From NCBI RefSeq assembly GCF_002355335.1, contig NZ_AP014946.1:372001-436000 (forward strand): 64,000 nt of DNA, in the 5' to 3' direction. The DNA comes from Variibacter gotjawalensis. Lineage in GTDB: Bacteria > Pseudomonadota > Alphaproteobacteria > Rhizobiales > Xanthobacteraceae. A program made the translations under genes and the position numbers. Positions within the stretch are counted from its first letter, which is position 1. Every line of letters starts with the position of its first letter. Shown here in pieces: positions 8,129 to 16,888 of the stretch. Below the pieces are notes generated by a model. It saw nothing but the letters and a program-made list of their open reading frames with translations. It did not search any database and had not been told where the DNA came from.

Positions 8129-8737
8129 ATGAACCGTATCGTCCGCATCGCCGCCGCAGCCGCCGCTCTCGCCGTCATCGCGGTCCCGGCGCAAGCCGCG
8201 ACCAGCCAAGCACCGTTCCCATTCTTCTTCCTGCCCGGAATGCAGCAGCCTGAGCCGGCTCCCGCACCGAGCTATGAGCCGCGACGCGAAGCCCGCGCCG
8301 GCACCCGCGAAATTGTCCCGTATTTCGGCCCGCATGGCCGTGGCACGGTCATCGTCAACACCCGCGAACGCCGCCTTTATTACGTGCTCGGCGACGGCAA
8401 GGCTGTCCGCTACGTCGTCGGCGTCGGCCGCGAAGGTTTCCAATGGGCCGGTGCGCAACGCATCTCGAACATGCAGGAATGGCCCGAATGGCGCCCGCCG
8501 GCTCAGATGATCAAGCGCCGCCCGGATCTCCCCCGCTATATGGCCGGCGGCCCGCATAATCCGCTCGGCGCCCGTGCCCTCTATCTCGGTGGATCGCTAT
8601 TCCGCATCCACGGCTCCAATGAGCCGGAGACCATCGGCCAAGCTGTTTCGTCCGGTTGCATCCGGATGCTGAACGAAGACGTCGTCGATCTCTACGAACG
8701 CGTACGGATCGGCACCCAAGTAGTTGTGCTGCGGTGA
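8129..8737 (+). CDS. L,D-transpeptidase (YkuD domain)
   Basis: A 202-residue exported enzyme. It has a signal peptide (MNRIVRIAAAAAALAVIAVPAQA), a proline-rich linker, then a YkuD domain. The signature is complete: the catalytic region reads RIHGSNEPETIGQAVSSGCIRM, with His and the nucleophile Cys in SSGCIRM. Enzymes of this family crosslink peptidoglycan (3-3 bonds) or attach proteins to it in the periplasm. The chosen ATG follows a G-rich ribosome-binding site (ATCGGGGG), and the long upstream extension of the frame overlaps the previous gene. A strong terminator follows. Confidence 0.93.
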   Translation: MNRIVRIAAAAAALAVIAVPAQAATSQAPFPFFFLPGMQQPEPAPAPSYEPRREARAGTREIVPYFGPHGRGTVIVNTRERRLYYVLGDGKAVRYVVGVGREGFQWAGAQRISNMQEWPEWRPPAQMIKRRPDLPRYMAGGPHNPLGARALYLGGSLFRIHGSNEPETIGQAVSSGCIRMLNEDVVDLYERVRIGTQVVVLR

Positions 8738-8777
8738 GCTGACGCCCCCCGTCCCCCCTGTGCAAGCCCGCAGCACT

Positions 8778-8819
8778 GATAACCCGCCCTTCTGGCCTGG
8801 AGGGCGGGTTATCCTTTTC
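8778..8819 (+). terminator. Rho-independent terminator after the L,D-transpeptidase gene
   Basis: Perfect 13-base arms (gataacccgccct / agggcgggttatc) with a 10-base loop are followed by CTTTTCT. It ends the plus-strand transcript, and the convergent flavin reductase pseudogene ends at 8831. Confidence 0.9.
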
Positions 8820-8830
8820 TAGCGTCAGTC

Positions 8831-9430
8831 TTAGGGCATCCCCGGCCGGAACAATGACCGGCGGCTGATCGCTTTGCCGGCGACGACGAAGACCCCGTCA
8901 CCCGTATAGTGCAGCGTTTCGGGATGCTTCGGCCGCGGCGCGACATGTGCCCTCACGACCTCGAAGATGAAAACGTTGTAGCGATCGACCAGCGCGTCGT
9001 CGTGAATACGGCACTCGAAATTCGCATGGCATTCGCCGATCAGCGGCGCTGCCACTTCGTCAGCGTCGAGCGCGGTCAGCTCGAACTCGGCAAACTTATC
9101 GACCTTCTCGCCCGAGCAATTACCGATGCGCACGACCGTGTCGGTGAGCTTCGTCGTCGGCAGGTTGATCACGCATTCGCCGCTGCGCCGGATCATGTCG
9201 TGACTGTGATTGCCGGACGTGATCATGCAAGCGACGAGCGATGGCGTGAACTCCATCACCATGTGTCAACCCATCGTCATGATGTTGGTCTTGCGGCGAT
9301 GGCGGGATGAGACGAGCACGATCGGTCCTGGCTCGAGATAGCGCCGAACATCGCCAACCGGAAAGTCGGCCTTACGAACGACGGCGCTGCGAGTTTTGGA
9401 GTTGATGCTGTGGGTGGGATTGCGTGTCAT
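8831..9430 (-). pseudogene. Flavin reductase family gene interrupted by an in-frame TGA
   Basis: Reading from ATG at 9430, the first 54 codons give a normal flavin-reductase-like N terminus (PVGDVRRYLEPGPIVLVSS, then NIMTMG). The next codon, at 9266-9268, is TGA, where family members have a Trp in the motif MTMGWHMVMEFTPS. After it the frame continues intact for 143 residues to a normal end (HMVMEFTPSLVACMIT...). A single G-to-A change of TGG explains it. An ATG just after the stop (9262) could restart translation, but the product would lack the first strand of the FMN-binding barrel. Sequencing error remains possible. Confidence 0.85.
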
Positions 9431-9890
9431 CGTCGACGCCTCCGGATGCGTTAAGCATACGCCGAAGGCCGACAGGGTCTATTCGTGAGACAACGCGAAG
9501 AATACGGAGAGCCGCCGCTACCGCGGTCCAAGTCCCGATACGGAGAAAAATCCGTTTCAGTGGGTAGCGGCGACCTCAGTATTAATAGATAAATAAACGC
9601 AACAAAAAGAATGGCCTGCTAAGATGCAGGTGAAATCAAAAGCCCGGACGCGCCGGAAACAGGACCTATATGCGTGACGAATCCCGATTTTGTCCAAGAC
9701 GCGAATCATCGAAATTGATCGCGTTTTCTTATTGCTGAGCAGCCACCGGTTGCACCGTGTCCATTTACTAACGCCTTGGCCGCAAATTGATCGAGCGGCC
9801 CGCCAATTAACGCAACTATTACGAGCGATATTTCCGCCGCGGCGAAACGCCTTAGACCTCGCCACCGGCACAGCGCATTAGAGAGCACCC
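9431..9890. other. Intergenic region without a supported gene
   Basis: About 460 bases between the flavin reductase pseudogene and a LysR gene transcribed away from it. A short AT-rich stretch lies at 9575-9650 (attaatagataaataaacg). The open frames here have unusual amino acid content and no ribosome-binding sites. It presumably contains the promoters of both flanking genes; I see no clear motif. Confidence 0.6.
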
Positions 9891-10832
9891 GTGGACTTCA
9901 AACAATTTCGCTATTTCGTTGCGGTTGCCGACGAGCTCCACATGGGCCGCGCCGCCGAAAAGATCGGCGTCGCGCAGCCAGCGTTGAGCCAACAGATTAA
10001 ACTTCTTGAGCATCAGCTCAAGACGCCGCTGTTCTATCGCGAGAAACGTGGCATCCGCCTGACCGAGGCGGGTGAGGAATTCCTCGCGCACGCCCGGGCC
10101 GCGCTGAAGCAAGCGAATATGGCGATGGAGCGCGGCCGCCGCGCAGGTGCCGGCGAAGTCGGACGACTCAAATTCGGTTATGTTCCGTCGGTCGTCTATT
10201 GTCCGGTGTTTCGACGCATCCTGATGGACTTCCGAAAGACCCATCCGGACGTGGACGTCTCTTTCTTCGCCGCTCACCCGAATGACCTTGTCCGAGATCT
10301 CGAACAGGATCTCATCGACGTCGCGATCGTGCGCGCACCGCTCCTGCGCATGTCATCCGAGCTAACAGTTGAAGCTGTCTCAAGCGAAAGACTGGTTGTG
10401 GCGATGCCGCACACTCATCGCCTCGCCAACATGGGCGTTATTGCGCCGGAGGCGCTGGCGAACGAGGACATTACAACCACGCTCGATCTCGATGGCATTG
10501 GGTTGGCCGGGATTCTCTCCACGATGTTCGGCGAAGCGGGGATCCCCGTGAAGATTTCGCGAAGGACTGCGGTAGCATCCGAAATGACGGCGCTGGTGGC
10601 GTGCGGATTTGGTATCGCGGTTGTCCCGGCCTCGCTCGGCAAGACGCCGCACGAAGGCGTTGTCGTGCGACCGCTCGATAGCGAAGTGGAAACGTCCATC
10701 GTTTTGATCCGGCGAACAAACGAAAAGCGCGCGGTCCCGCGCGCCTTCCTTGAATCGCATCGGCGCATTGTCGCAGAAGCCAGCCTCGAAAAAGCGGACG
10801 CCGGGAAACGCAACCCGCCTCTCGTTGCTTGA
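9891..10832 (+). CDS. LysR-family transcriptional regulator
   Basis: A 313-residue regulator with GTG start. The N-terminal helix-turn-helix (MDFKQFRYFVAVADELHMGRAAEKIGVAQPALSQQIKLLE) is typical of LysR proteins, and the rest is the periplasmic-binding-protein-like effector domain. The family usually binds upstream of a divergent target gene, but here the divergent neighbour is the broken flavin reductase 460 bases away. Its stop is 2 bases from that of the convergent ppdK gene. The effector is unknown. The DFKQFRYFVAVADELH opening resembles regulators of aromatic or organic-acid catabolism. Confidence 0.9.
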   Translation: MDFKQFRYFVAVADELHMGRAAEKIGVAQPALSQQIKLLEHQLKTPLFYREKRGIRLTEAGEEFLAHARAALKQANMAMERGRRAGAGEVGRLKFGYVPSVVYCPVFRRILMDFRKTHPDVDVSFFAAHPNDLVRDLEQDLIDVAIVRAPLLRMSSELTVEAVSSERLVVAMPHTHRLANMGVIAPEALANEDITTTLDLDGIGLAGILSTMFGEAGIPVKISRRTAVASEMTALVACGFGIAVVPASLGKTPHEGVVVRPLDSEVETSIVLIRRTNEKRAVPRAFLESHRRIVAEASLEKADAGKRNPPLVA

Positions 10833-10834
10833 CG

Positions 10835-13513
10835 TTAAGCCTGGCTCGCGACCGCTTTGCCGATGGCGGCTTGCGCGGCGGCAAGACGCGCAATCGGCAC
10901 GCGAAACGGCGAACACGACACGTAGTCGAGCCCGACCTCATGGCAGAAGGCGACCGATGCCGGATCGCCGCCGTGCTCACCGCAAATGCCGAGCTTGATG
11001 TCAGGCCGCGTTTTACGCCCACGCTCGACGCCGATCTTCACCAACTCGCCGACACCAATCGGGTCAAGCGACACGAACGGATCGATCGGGTAGATGCCCT
11101 TTTCGGTATAGGTGCCGAGGAAGCTCGCCGCATCGTCGCGTGAGATACCGTAAGTCGTCTGCGTCAGGTCGTTGGTGCCGAAGGAGAAGAACTCGGCCGA
11201 CTCGGCGATCTCTTTGGCGAGCAAACATGCGCGCGGCAGCTCGATCATCGTGCCGGTCTGATATTCGAGCTTGAAGCCGGTTTCCTTTTCGACCGCCTTC
11301 GCCATCGCATCAATACGTGCCTTGACGATGTCGAGCTCGGCTTTGGTTGCGATCAGCGGCACCATGACTTCCGGGATGACGCGCTTGCCGGTGCGTTTCT
11401 CCGCCGCGATGGCGGCTTCGAAGATTGCACGTGCCTGCATCTCGGCGATTTCCGGGTAGGCAATCGCGAGACGGCAGCCCCGGAAGCCAAGCATCGGATT
11501 GAACTCGTGCAACGCCTGCGCGCGCTCGCGCAACTTCTGCGGGTCTGCGCCCATGCTCTTCGCGACGTCGGCAATTTCTTCGTCGCCGTGCGGCAGAAAC
11601 TCGTGCAGCGGCGGATCGAGCAAGCGGATCGTCACCGGACGATCGCCCATGATCTCGAACAGCTTCTGGAAGTCGCCGCGCTGCATCGGCAACAGCTTCG
11701 CGAGCGCGGCACGGCGGCCCTTCTCGTCGTCCGCGAGGATCATCTCGCGCACCGCGACGATGCGGTCGCCTTCGAAGAACATATGCTCGGTGCGGCAGAG
11801 ACCGATGCCTTCCGCGCCAAACTTCACCGCGACGGTCGCATCGTTCGGCGTGTCGGCATTGGCGCGAACCTTAAGCTTGCGCGCCTTGTCGGCCCAACCC
11901 ATGAGCGTCGAGAACTCTCCCGAGAGCTTCGGTTCCATCATCGGCACTTCGCCATTGAGCACTTGGCCCGTCGACCCATCGATCGTGATGATGTCGCCTT
12001 TCTTCAGCGTCTTGCCGCCGACCCGCATCGTATTCGCTGCGTAATCGACGCGAACGCTGCCGGCGCCTGAAACGCAAGGCTTACCCATGCCGCGCGCGAC
12101 GACAGCCGCATGCGAGGTCATGCCGCCGCGCGACGTCAGGATGCCTTCCGCCGCATGCATGCCGTGAATGTCTTCCGGCGACGTCTCGACACGCACCAAG
12201 ATGACTCGCTTGCCCGACGCCTTCAGCGTCTCGGCTTCGTCGGACGAGAAAACGATCTCGCCGCAGGCAGCACCGGGCGACGCCGGCAAGCCGTTCGCGA
12301 CGATGTCGCGCGGAGCGTCCGGGTCGATGGTCGGATGCAGCAACTGGTCGAGCGATGCCGGATCGATTCGCGCAATAGCCTCGTTCTGCGTGATCAAGCC
12401 TTCGCTCGCGAGCTCTACCGCGATGCGGAGCGCCGCCTTCGCGGTGCGCTTGCCGCCGCGCGTCTGCAGCATCCACAGCTTGCCCTTCTCGACGGTGAAT
12501 TCGAGATCCTGCATGTCGCGATAGTGCTTCTCGAGCGCGTTATAGATGCGCACGAGCTCCGCGAACGCATTCGGCATCGCGGATTCCATCGACGGCTTGT
12601 CGGACTGCGCGGCTTTGCGCGCAGCTTCCGTGATTTCCTGCGGCGTACGAATGCCCGCGACGACGTCTTCGCCCTGCGCGTTGATCAGAAACTCGCCGTA
12701 AAGCTGCTTCTCGCCGGTCGACGGATTGCGCGTGAAGGCAACGCCGGTCGCGGACGAGTCGCCCATATTGCCGAACACCATCGCCTGCACGTTGACGGCA
12801 GTGCCCCAGCTTTCCGGGATGTTGTGGAGGCGGCGATAAGTGTTGGCGCGTGTGTTCATCCACGACGAGAACACGGCGCCGATAGCGCCCCACAGCTGAT
12901 CGTGCGGATCCTGCGGAAAATCGCGGCCGATCTCGGCCTTCACCTTCTTCTTGTATTTTGCGACCAACGTGACCCAATCCTCGGCTGCGAGGTCGGTGTC
13001 GAGGACATATCCCTTGTCCTCTTTGTACTCGTCGAGAATCTCTTCGAAGTGATGATGTTCGACGCCGAGCACGACATCCGAATACATCGTGATGAAACGG
13101 CGGTAGCTGTCGAACGCGAAGCGGCGATCGCCGGATTTCGTAGCCAATGCCTCGACGGTCGTGTCGTTGAGACCGAGGTTGAGCACCGTGTCCATCATGC
13201 CGGGCATCGACGCCCGCGCACCGGAGCGCACCGACACGAGCAGCGGGTCGGACTTATCGCCGAATGCTTTGCCGGCAATCTTGCCGATGGCGGCTAGCGC
13301 AGCATCGACCTGGCCCTTCAATTCGTCCGGATAGGATTTGTGGTGGGCGTAGAAGTAGGTGCAGACCTCGGATGTGATCGTGAAGCCCGGCGGCACCGGC
13401 AAGCCCAGATTCGCCATCTCGGCAAGATTGGCGCCTTTGCCGCCCAGCAGATCGCGCATCCCCGATGCACCCTCCGCTCGACCATCACCAAACGTGTAGA
13501 CCCACTTCGTCAT
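10835..13513 (-). CDS. ppdK: Pyruvate, phosphate dikinase
   Basis: An 892-residue enzyme that interconverts pyruvate, ATP and phosphate with phosphoenolpyruvate, AMP and diphosphate. The N-terminal ATP-grasp domain starts at KWVYTFGDG and contains LGGKGANLAEM. The swivelling phosphohistidine domain contains GGMTSHAAVVARGMGKPCVSG with the catalytic His. The C-terminal TIM barrel contains RLLDPPLHEFLP, GTNDLTQTTYG and CGEHGGDP with the proton-donor Cys. Length and order match the family. The start at 13513 gives MTKWVYTF; the frame is open 45 codons farther but that part looks non-coding. In Rhizobiales this enzyme links C4 acid use to gluconeogenesis. Confidence 0.97.
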   Translation of the reverse strand: MTKWVYTFGDGRAEGASGMRDLLGGKGANLAEMANLGLPVPPGFTITSEVCTYFYAHHKSYPDELKGQVDAALAAIGKIAGKAFGDKSDPLLVSVRSGARASMPGMMDTVLNLGLNDTTVEALATKSGDRRFAFDSYRRFITMYSDVVLGVEHHHFEEILDEYKEDKGYVLDTDLAAEDWVTLVAKYKKKVKAEIGRDFPQDPHDQLWGAIGAVFSSWMNTRANTYRRLHNIPESWGTAVNVQAMVFGNMGDSSATGVAFTRNPSTGEKQLYGEFLINAQGEDVVAGIRTPQEITEAARKAAQSDKPSMESAMPNAFAELVRIYNALEKHYRDMQDLEFTVEKGKLWMLQTRGGKRTAKAALRIAVELASEGLITQNEAIARIDPASLDQLLHPTIDPDAPRDIVANGLPASPGAACGEIVFSSDEAETLKASGKRVILVRVETSPEDIHGMHAAEGILTSRGGMTSHAAVVARGMGKPCVSGAGSVRVDYAANTMRVGGKTLKKGDIITIDGSTGQVLNGEVPMMEPKLSGEFSTLMGWADKARKLKVRANADTPNDATVAVKFGAEGIGLCRTEHMFFEGDRIVAVREMILADDEKGRRAALAKLLPMQRGDFQKLFEIMGDRPVTIRLLDPPLHEFLPHGDEEIADVAKSMGADPQKLRERAQALHEFNPMLGFRGCRLAIAYPEIAEMQARAIFEAAIAAEKRTGKRVIPEVMVPLIATKAELDIVKARIDAMAKAVEKETGFKLEYQTGTMIELPRACLLAKEIAESAEFFSFGTNDLTQTTYGISRDDAASFLGTYTEKGIYPIDPFVSLDPIGVGELVKIGVERGRKTRPDIKLGICGEHGGDPASVAFCHEVGLDYVSCSPFRVPIARLAAAQAAIGKAVASQA

Positions 13514-13619
13514 CGCAAAACCTCGTCCGCCCCGACGCGCGCGTGCTGCGCTGCGGCAAGGCTTATTGGCTCTTTTTACGCGGGAGTTCAACCGGGCGAA
13601 ACGGATCGCCCCAGAAGTG

Positions 13620-13754
13620 TTAGCGGAGAAGACCCGTGATGCCGACAATGATCAGGTAGATCGCCACGATGTAATTCAGCAGCCTCGGCATAATGAGGAT
13701 CAAAACCCCCGCGATCAGTGCGACCAGCGGTTGAATGGCAACGAGATTGATCAT
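13620..13754 (-). CDS. DUF3096 small membrane protein
   Basis: A 44-residue peptide, MINLVAIQP followed by two hydrophobic segments separated by MPRLLNY. The LNYIVAIYLIIVGI ending is typical of the DUF3096 family, small inner-membrane proteins of unknown role in alphaproteobacteria. It is shorter than the frame that contains it; the ATG at 13754 starts the conserved part. It lies upstream of ppdK on the same strand with a 106-base gap. Confidence 0.8.
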   Translation of the reverse strand: MINLVAIQPLVALIAGVLILIMPRLLNYIVAIYLIIVGITGLLR

Positions 13755-13867
13755 GGATGGGAGCTCCGGACGGCGAAACGCATAATAACGCCCAGGCCGA
13801 ACGGCAGTTCCGGCCAATCTGGCCAATTGACCGGCTTTCCACCATCATCGCGCGAAACGGAGACCCG

Positions 13868-14764
13868 ATGCCTCATACGCCGCGCGAACGCCTGCCCTAT
13901 TCCGCCATCGTCGACCGACCGCCGCTGCAATTTCCCGAAGGCGTCCGCTTGGTTGTGTGGACCATCGTCAACCTGGAGTCGTGGGATATCGCTCGGCCGA
14001 TGCCGCGCAACGTACTGACCCCGCCGATGGGGCAGCCGATCTTGCCGGATGTGCCGAACTGGGCCTGGCACGAATACGGGATGCGGGTCGGCGTCTGGCG
14101 CTTCTTCGACCTGTTCGCCAAGCTCGGCGTGAAGGCCTCGGCAGCCGTCAACGGCCAGATGGTCGAGCACTATCCGCGCATCGCCGAGGCGATCCGCGAT
14201 GCCGGCTGGGAGTTCTTGCCCCACGGCTACGAACAGCGCCCGATGCAGACCGTCGCGGATCAGCGTGACGCCATCCAGAAAACCATCACGGCCATTGAGC
14301 CCTACGCCGGGAAGAAACCGATCGGCTGGCTCGCGCCCGGCATGAGCCAGACGCTCGAGACGCCGGACTATCTCGCGGCGGCCGGCTTCAGATACACCGG
14401 CGACTACGTCCACGACGAAGAGCCGTCATGGGTCGAAACCAAGCGCGGCCGGATGGTCACGCTGCCCTACACGTTCGAGATGAACGACATCACGATCATG
14501 GCGCTGCAGAATCACGAAGCGCGTCACTTCTACGATCGCGGCGTCGACCAGTTCGAGCAGCTGTACAAAGAGAGCGAGAAGCGCGCCAAGATCATGTCGA
14601 TCCCGCTGCATGCGTATCTCTCCGGACAGCCGCATCGCTTCGTCTATCTCGACAAGCTCTATCGCTATCTCGCCGCCAAGCCCGGCGTCGCCTTCTGGAC
14701 CGGCGAACAAATCTACGACTGGTTCGTCGGCCAGGACACTTCTCGACCGAAAGCAAAACGATGA
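13868..14764 (+). CDS. Polysaccharide deacetylase family protein (PuuE/chitin-deacetylase-like)
   Basis: A 298-residue cytoplasmic protein of the NodB/carbohydrate esterase 4 fold. It has the motif HGYEQRPMQ near the middle, where the family has metal-binding histidines, and WLAPGMSQTLETPDYLAAAGFRYTGDY, the usual substrate-groove strand. There is no signal peptide, which points to the allantoinase/imide-hydrolase-like subgroup rather than a cell-wall enzyme. The ATG at 13868 is preceded by a GGAGA ribosome-binding site. Its stop overlaps the start of the next deacetylase-fold gene (ATGA), so the two are coupled and probably act on one small N-acylated or cyclic substrate. The substrate is unknown. 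Confidence 0.82.
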   Translation: MPHTPRERLPYSAIVDRPPLQFPEGVRLVVWTIVNLESWDIARPMPRNVLTPPMGQPILPDVPNWAWHEYGMRVGVWRFFDLFAKLGVKASAAVNGQMVEHYPRIAEAIRDAGWEFLPHGYEQRPMQTVADQRDAIQKTITAIEPYAGKKPIGWLAPGMSQTLETPDYLAAAGFRYTGDYVHDEEPSWVETKRGRMVTLPYTFEMNDITIMALQNHEARHFYDRGVDQFEQLYKESEKRAKIMSIPLHAYLSGQPHRFVYLDKLYRYLAAKPGVAFWTGEQIYDWFVGQDTSRPKAKR

Positions 14765-15786
14765 AAGCCGTCACGACCGATCTTCACAAAGGCCACGACC
14801 CGAAGCGCTTCATCCTGCGCGGCAAATTTGCGCAAGGCGAAGAGCGGCCCGAACGCGCGACGCGCCTCGAACAAGGGCTGAAGGCCGGCAAGCACGAGAT
14901 CGTCGCATCACAGAAATTCGGCCAAGGGCCGCGCCTTGCCGTTCATTCGGTCGACTATCTGCGCTTCATGGAGGAAGCGGCGGAGGAGTGGAAAACGCTC
15001 AAGGACGCGTCGGACGAAGTGCTCGGCAACGTGCATCCGGTGCGCGGCTTTGGCACGATGCCGCAATCGATCACCGGCCGCGCCGGCTGGTTCATGCAGG
15101 ACATGGCGTGCGGCATTGGCCCTGATACGTGGAAAGCTGTCGCCTCCGCGACAGATGTCGCCGTCACAGCCGCCGAACTCGTCATCGAGGGCGAGCGTGC
15201 CGCTTACGCGCTTTGCCGCCCGCCCGGTCATCATGCCTATCGCGATCTCGCGGGCGGACATTGCTTTCTCAACAATACTGCGATCGCGGCTGCACATTTG
15301 CGCTCCGTGCACGAGCGCGTTGCGATCCTCGACATCGACATTCACCACGGCAACGGCACGCAGGCGATTTTCTACGATCGCTCAGACGTACTGACGGTGT
15401 CGGTGCACGCCGACCCGGCGCGTTTCTATCCGTTCTTCTGGGGCTACACGCACGAGCGCGGCGAGCGTGACGGCGAAGGCTTTAACGTCAACCTGCCGAT
15501 CCCGGTCGGCTCCGGCGACAACGTTTACGTCGCGGCCATCGAAAGCTCAGTCGCGACGATCCGCGCTTACGCGCCGGAAGTCCTCGTGATCGCTCTCGGT
15601 CTCGATGCGTCGGCGGACGATCCGTTCGGCGGCGCCAAAGTGACGGCTGACGGCTTCCGCCGCGCCGGCGAAGTGATCGCGCGCATCGGCCTGCCGACGT
15701 TGTTCACGCAGGAGGGCGGCTATCTGTCCGACCAACTCGGTCCAAATCTCACAGCTGTTCTCGGCGGGTTCGAAGCGACAGCCTGA
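14761..15786 (+). CDS. Histone deacetylase-fold amidohydrolase (acetylpolyamine amidohydrolase-like)
   Basis: A 341-residue zinc hydrolase. Family motifs are RPPGHHAYRDLAGGHCFLNN (tandem His general base), ILDIDIHHGNGTQAIFY (zinc ligands Asp and His), LDASADDPFGG (third ligand region) and a closing QEGGY. The N-terminal extension EERPERATRLEQGL is typical of the bacterial acetylpolyamine subgroup. These enzymes remove acetyl groups from small amines such as acetylputrescine in the cytoplasm. Translation is coupled to the preceding polysaccharide-deacetylase-like gene. Confidence 0.88.
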   Translation: MKAVTTDLHKGHDPKRFILRGKFAQGEERPERATRLEQGLKAGKHEIVASQKFGQGPRLAVHSVDYLRFMEEAAEEWKTLKDASDEVLGNVHPVRGFGTMPQSITGRAGWFMQDMACGIGPDTWKAVASATDVAVTAAELVIEGERAAYALCRPPGHHAYRDLAGGHCFLNNTAIAAAHLRSVHERVAILDIDIHHGNGTQAIFYDRSDVLTVSVHADPARFYPFFWGYTHERGERDGEGFNVNLPIPVGSGDNVYVAAIESSVATIRAYAPEVLVIALGLDASADDPFGGAKVTADGFRRAGEVIARIGLPTLFTQEGGYLSDQLGPNLTAVLGGFEATA

Positions 15787-15845
15787 AATCGAAATCCAAG
15801 GTTGCGGTGCGGAACTCCGTGCCGCAATCGCAACTCTATTTCACA

Positions 15846-15866
15846 ATGCAGAATTCAATTCTGCAT
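15846..15866. promoter_or_regulatory. Perfect palindrome, candidate operator of the IclR-type regulator
   Basis: Ten-base arms (atgcagaatt / aattctgcat) are perfectly symmetrical around one base, 59 bases before the IclR-type start codon. The one-base centre is too tight for an RNA loop and there is no T tract, so protein binding is more likely than termination. IclR dimers bind such AT-rich palindromes. The assignment is inferred. Confidence 0.5.
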
Positions 15867-15924
15867 ATTTGACTCACGATTTGTAAGTCGCTTTGATCCG
15901 GCCGTCTGGGAGGACACGAGACGG

Positions 15925-16758
15925 ATGCGGGTGGAAAATAGCCTTGAGGCGTGGGATGCGCCTGCGGAACGGCGCAAACAAGCAGCTGCGGAACCGGAAG
16001 ACCGAAAGTTCGTCACCTCGCTCGCGCGCGGGCTTGAGGTGCTGCGGGCCTTCACCCCTTCCGAAGGCATTCTCGGCAACCGCGACATCGCGCAGCGCAC
16101 CGGCCTGCCGAAGCCGACCGTCTCGCGCCTCACCTACACGCTGACCAAGCTCGGCTACCTCAATCACATCGAGCGGATCGGGAAGTACCAGCTCGCCGCC
16201 GGCGCGCTGGCGATCGGCTATTCGACGCTCGCCAATATGCGCATCCGCCAGATCGCGCGTCCCTACATGGAAGAGCTAGCGCAGTTCGCCAACGCGTCCG
16301 TCGCGCTCGGCACACGCGACCGCCTCAACGTCATTTACGTCGACTACTGCCGCGGACCGCAGAGCGTGCTGACGCGCGTCGATCTCGGCTCGCGCCTTCC
16401 GCTTGCAACCAGCGCGATAGGTCGCGCGATCATCGGAGTTCTGCCGCCGCGCGATCGTGACTGGCTGCTGCAACACATTGCGAAGCGCGAGGGCAGCGAA
16501 TGGCCGAACATTCGCGCCGGCATCGAACAAGCCATCAGCGACGTGAAGACGCGCGGCTTCACGATGTCGATCGGCGATTGGCATCACGACGTATCAGGCG
16601 TAGGCGTCGCAATCGTTCCTGCGGATCGATCCGGAGTCTTCGCACTCAACTGCGGCGCGCCCGCATTCCAAATCACGCGCGAAAAGTTAGAGCGCGAAAT
16701 CGGCCCGCGCCTTGTCAACGTGGCGCGAACGATAGAAGCTACACTCAACGGCGCATAA
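15925..16758 (+). CDS. IclR-family transcriptional regulator
   Basis: A 277-residue regulator. The N-terminal winged helix-turn-helix is clear ([14 protein letters not shown], then [28 protein letters not shown]). The C-terminal effector domain contains [14 protein letters not shown] and ends in the usual Asn/Cys-Gly-Ala block. Such proteins control small catabolic operons, often acting as repressors released by a pathway metabolite. The ATG at 15925 follows a GGGAGG sequence; an upstream ATG at 15802 would place the palindrome at 15846 inside the gene. It follows the two deacetylase-fold genes and may control them or the ABC transporter downstream. Confidence 0.9.
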   Translation: MRVENSLEAWDAPAERRKQAAAEPEDRKFVTSLARGLEVLRAFTPSEGILGNRDIAQRTGLPKPTVSRLTYTLTKLGYLNHIERIGKYQLAAGALAIGYSTLANMRIRQIARPYMEELAQFANASVALGTRDRLNVIYVDYCRGPQSVLTRVDLGSRLPLATSAIGRAIIGVLPPRDRDWLLQHIAKREGSEWPNIRAGIEQAISDVKTRGFTMSIGDWHHDVSGVGVAIVPADRSGVFALNCGAPAFQITREKLEREIGPRLVNVARTIEATLNGA

Positions 16759-16888
16759 GACGCCGACCGATACTGATCTCATTATCTTTTTGACGTGAGC
16801 ATAGTTTCTGACTTGGGGGAGAAACGATGAAGTGGGGAACGGCGGCGCAAGCCGAACGTTGGGACTTCCGTAACTGCAGGGTGGCCGC

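Noticed and set aside
9260-9270. Programmed recoding (selenocysteine or readthrough) at the flavin reductase TGA
   Set aside because: The family has Trp here, not Cys or Sec, and no stem-loop of the SECIS kind is visible directly downstream; point mutation or sequencing error is simpler.
9557-9871. A 104-residue minus-strand frame in the LysR upstream region
   Set aside because: Unusual composition with many Cys, Trp and Ser, no ribosome-binding site, and overlap with the expected promoter of the LysR gene.
12110-13297. A 395-residue open frame antisense to ppdK
   Set aside because: An antisense shadow rich in Arg, His and Val; no ribosome-binding site or family motif.
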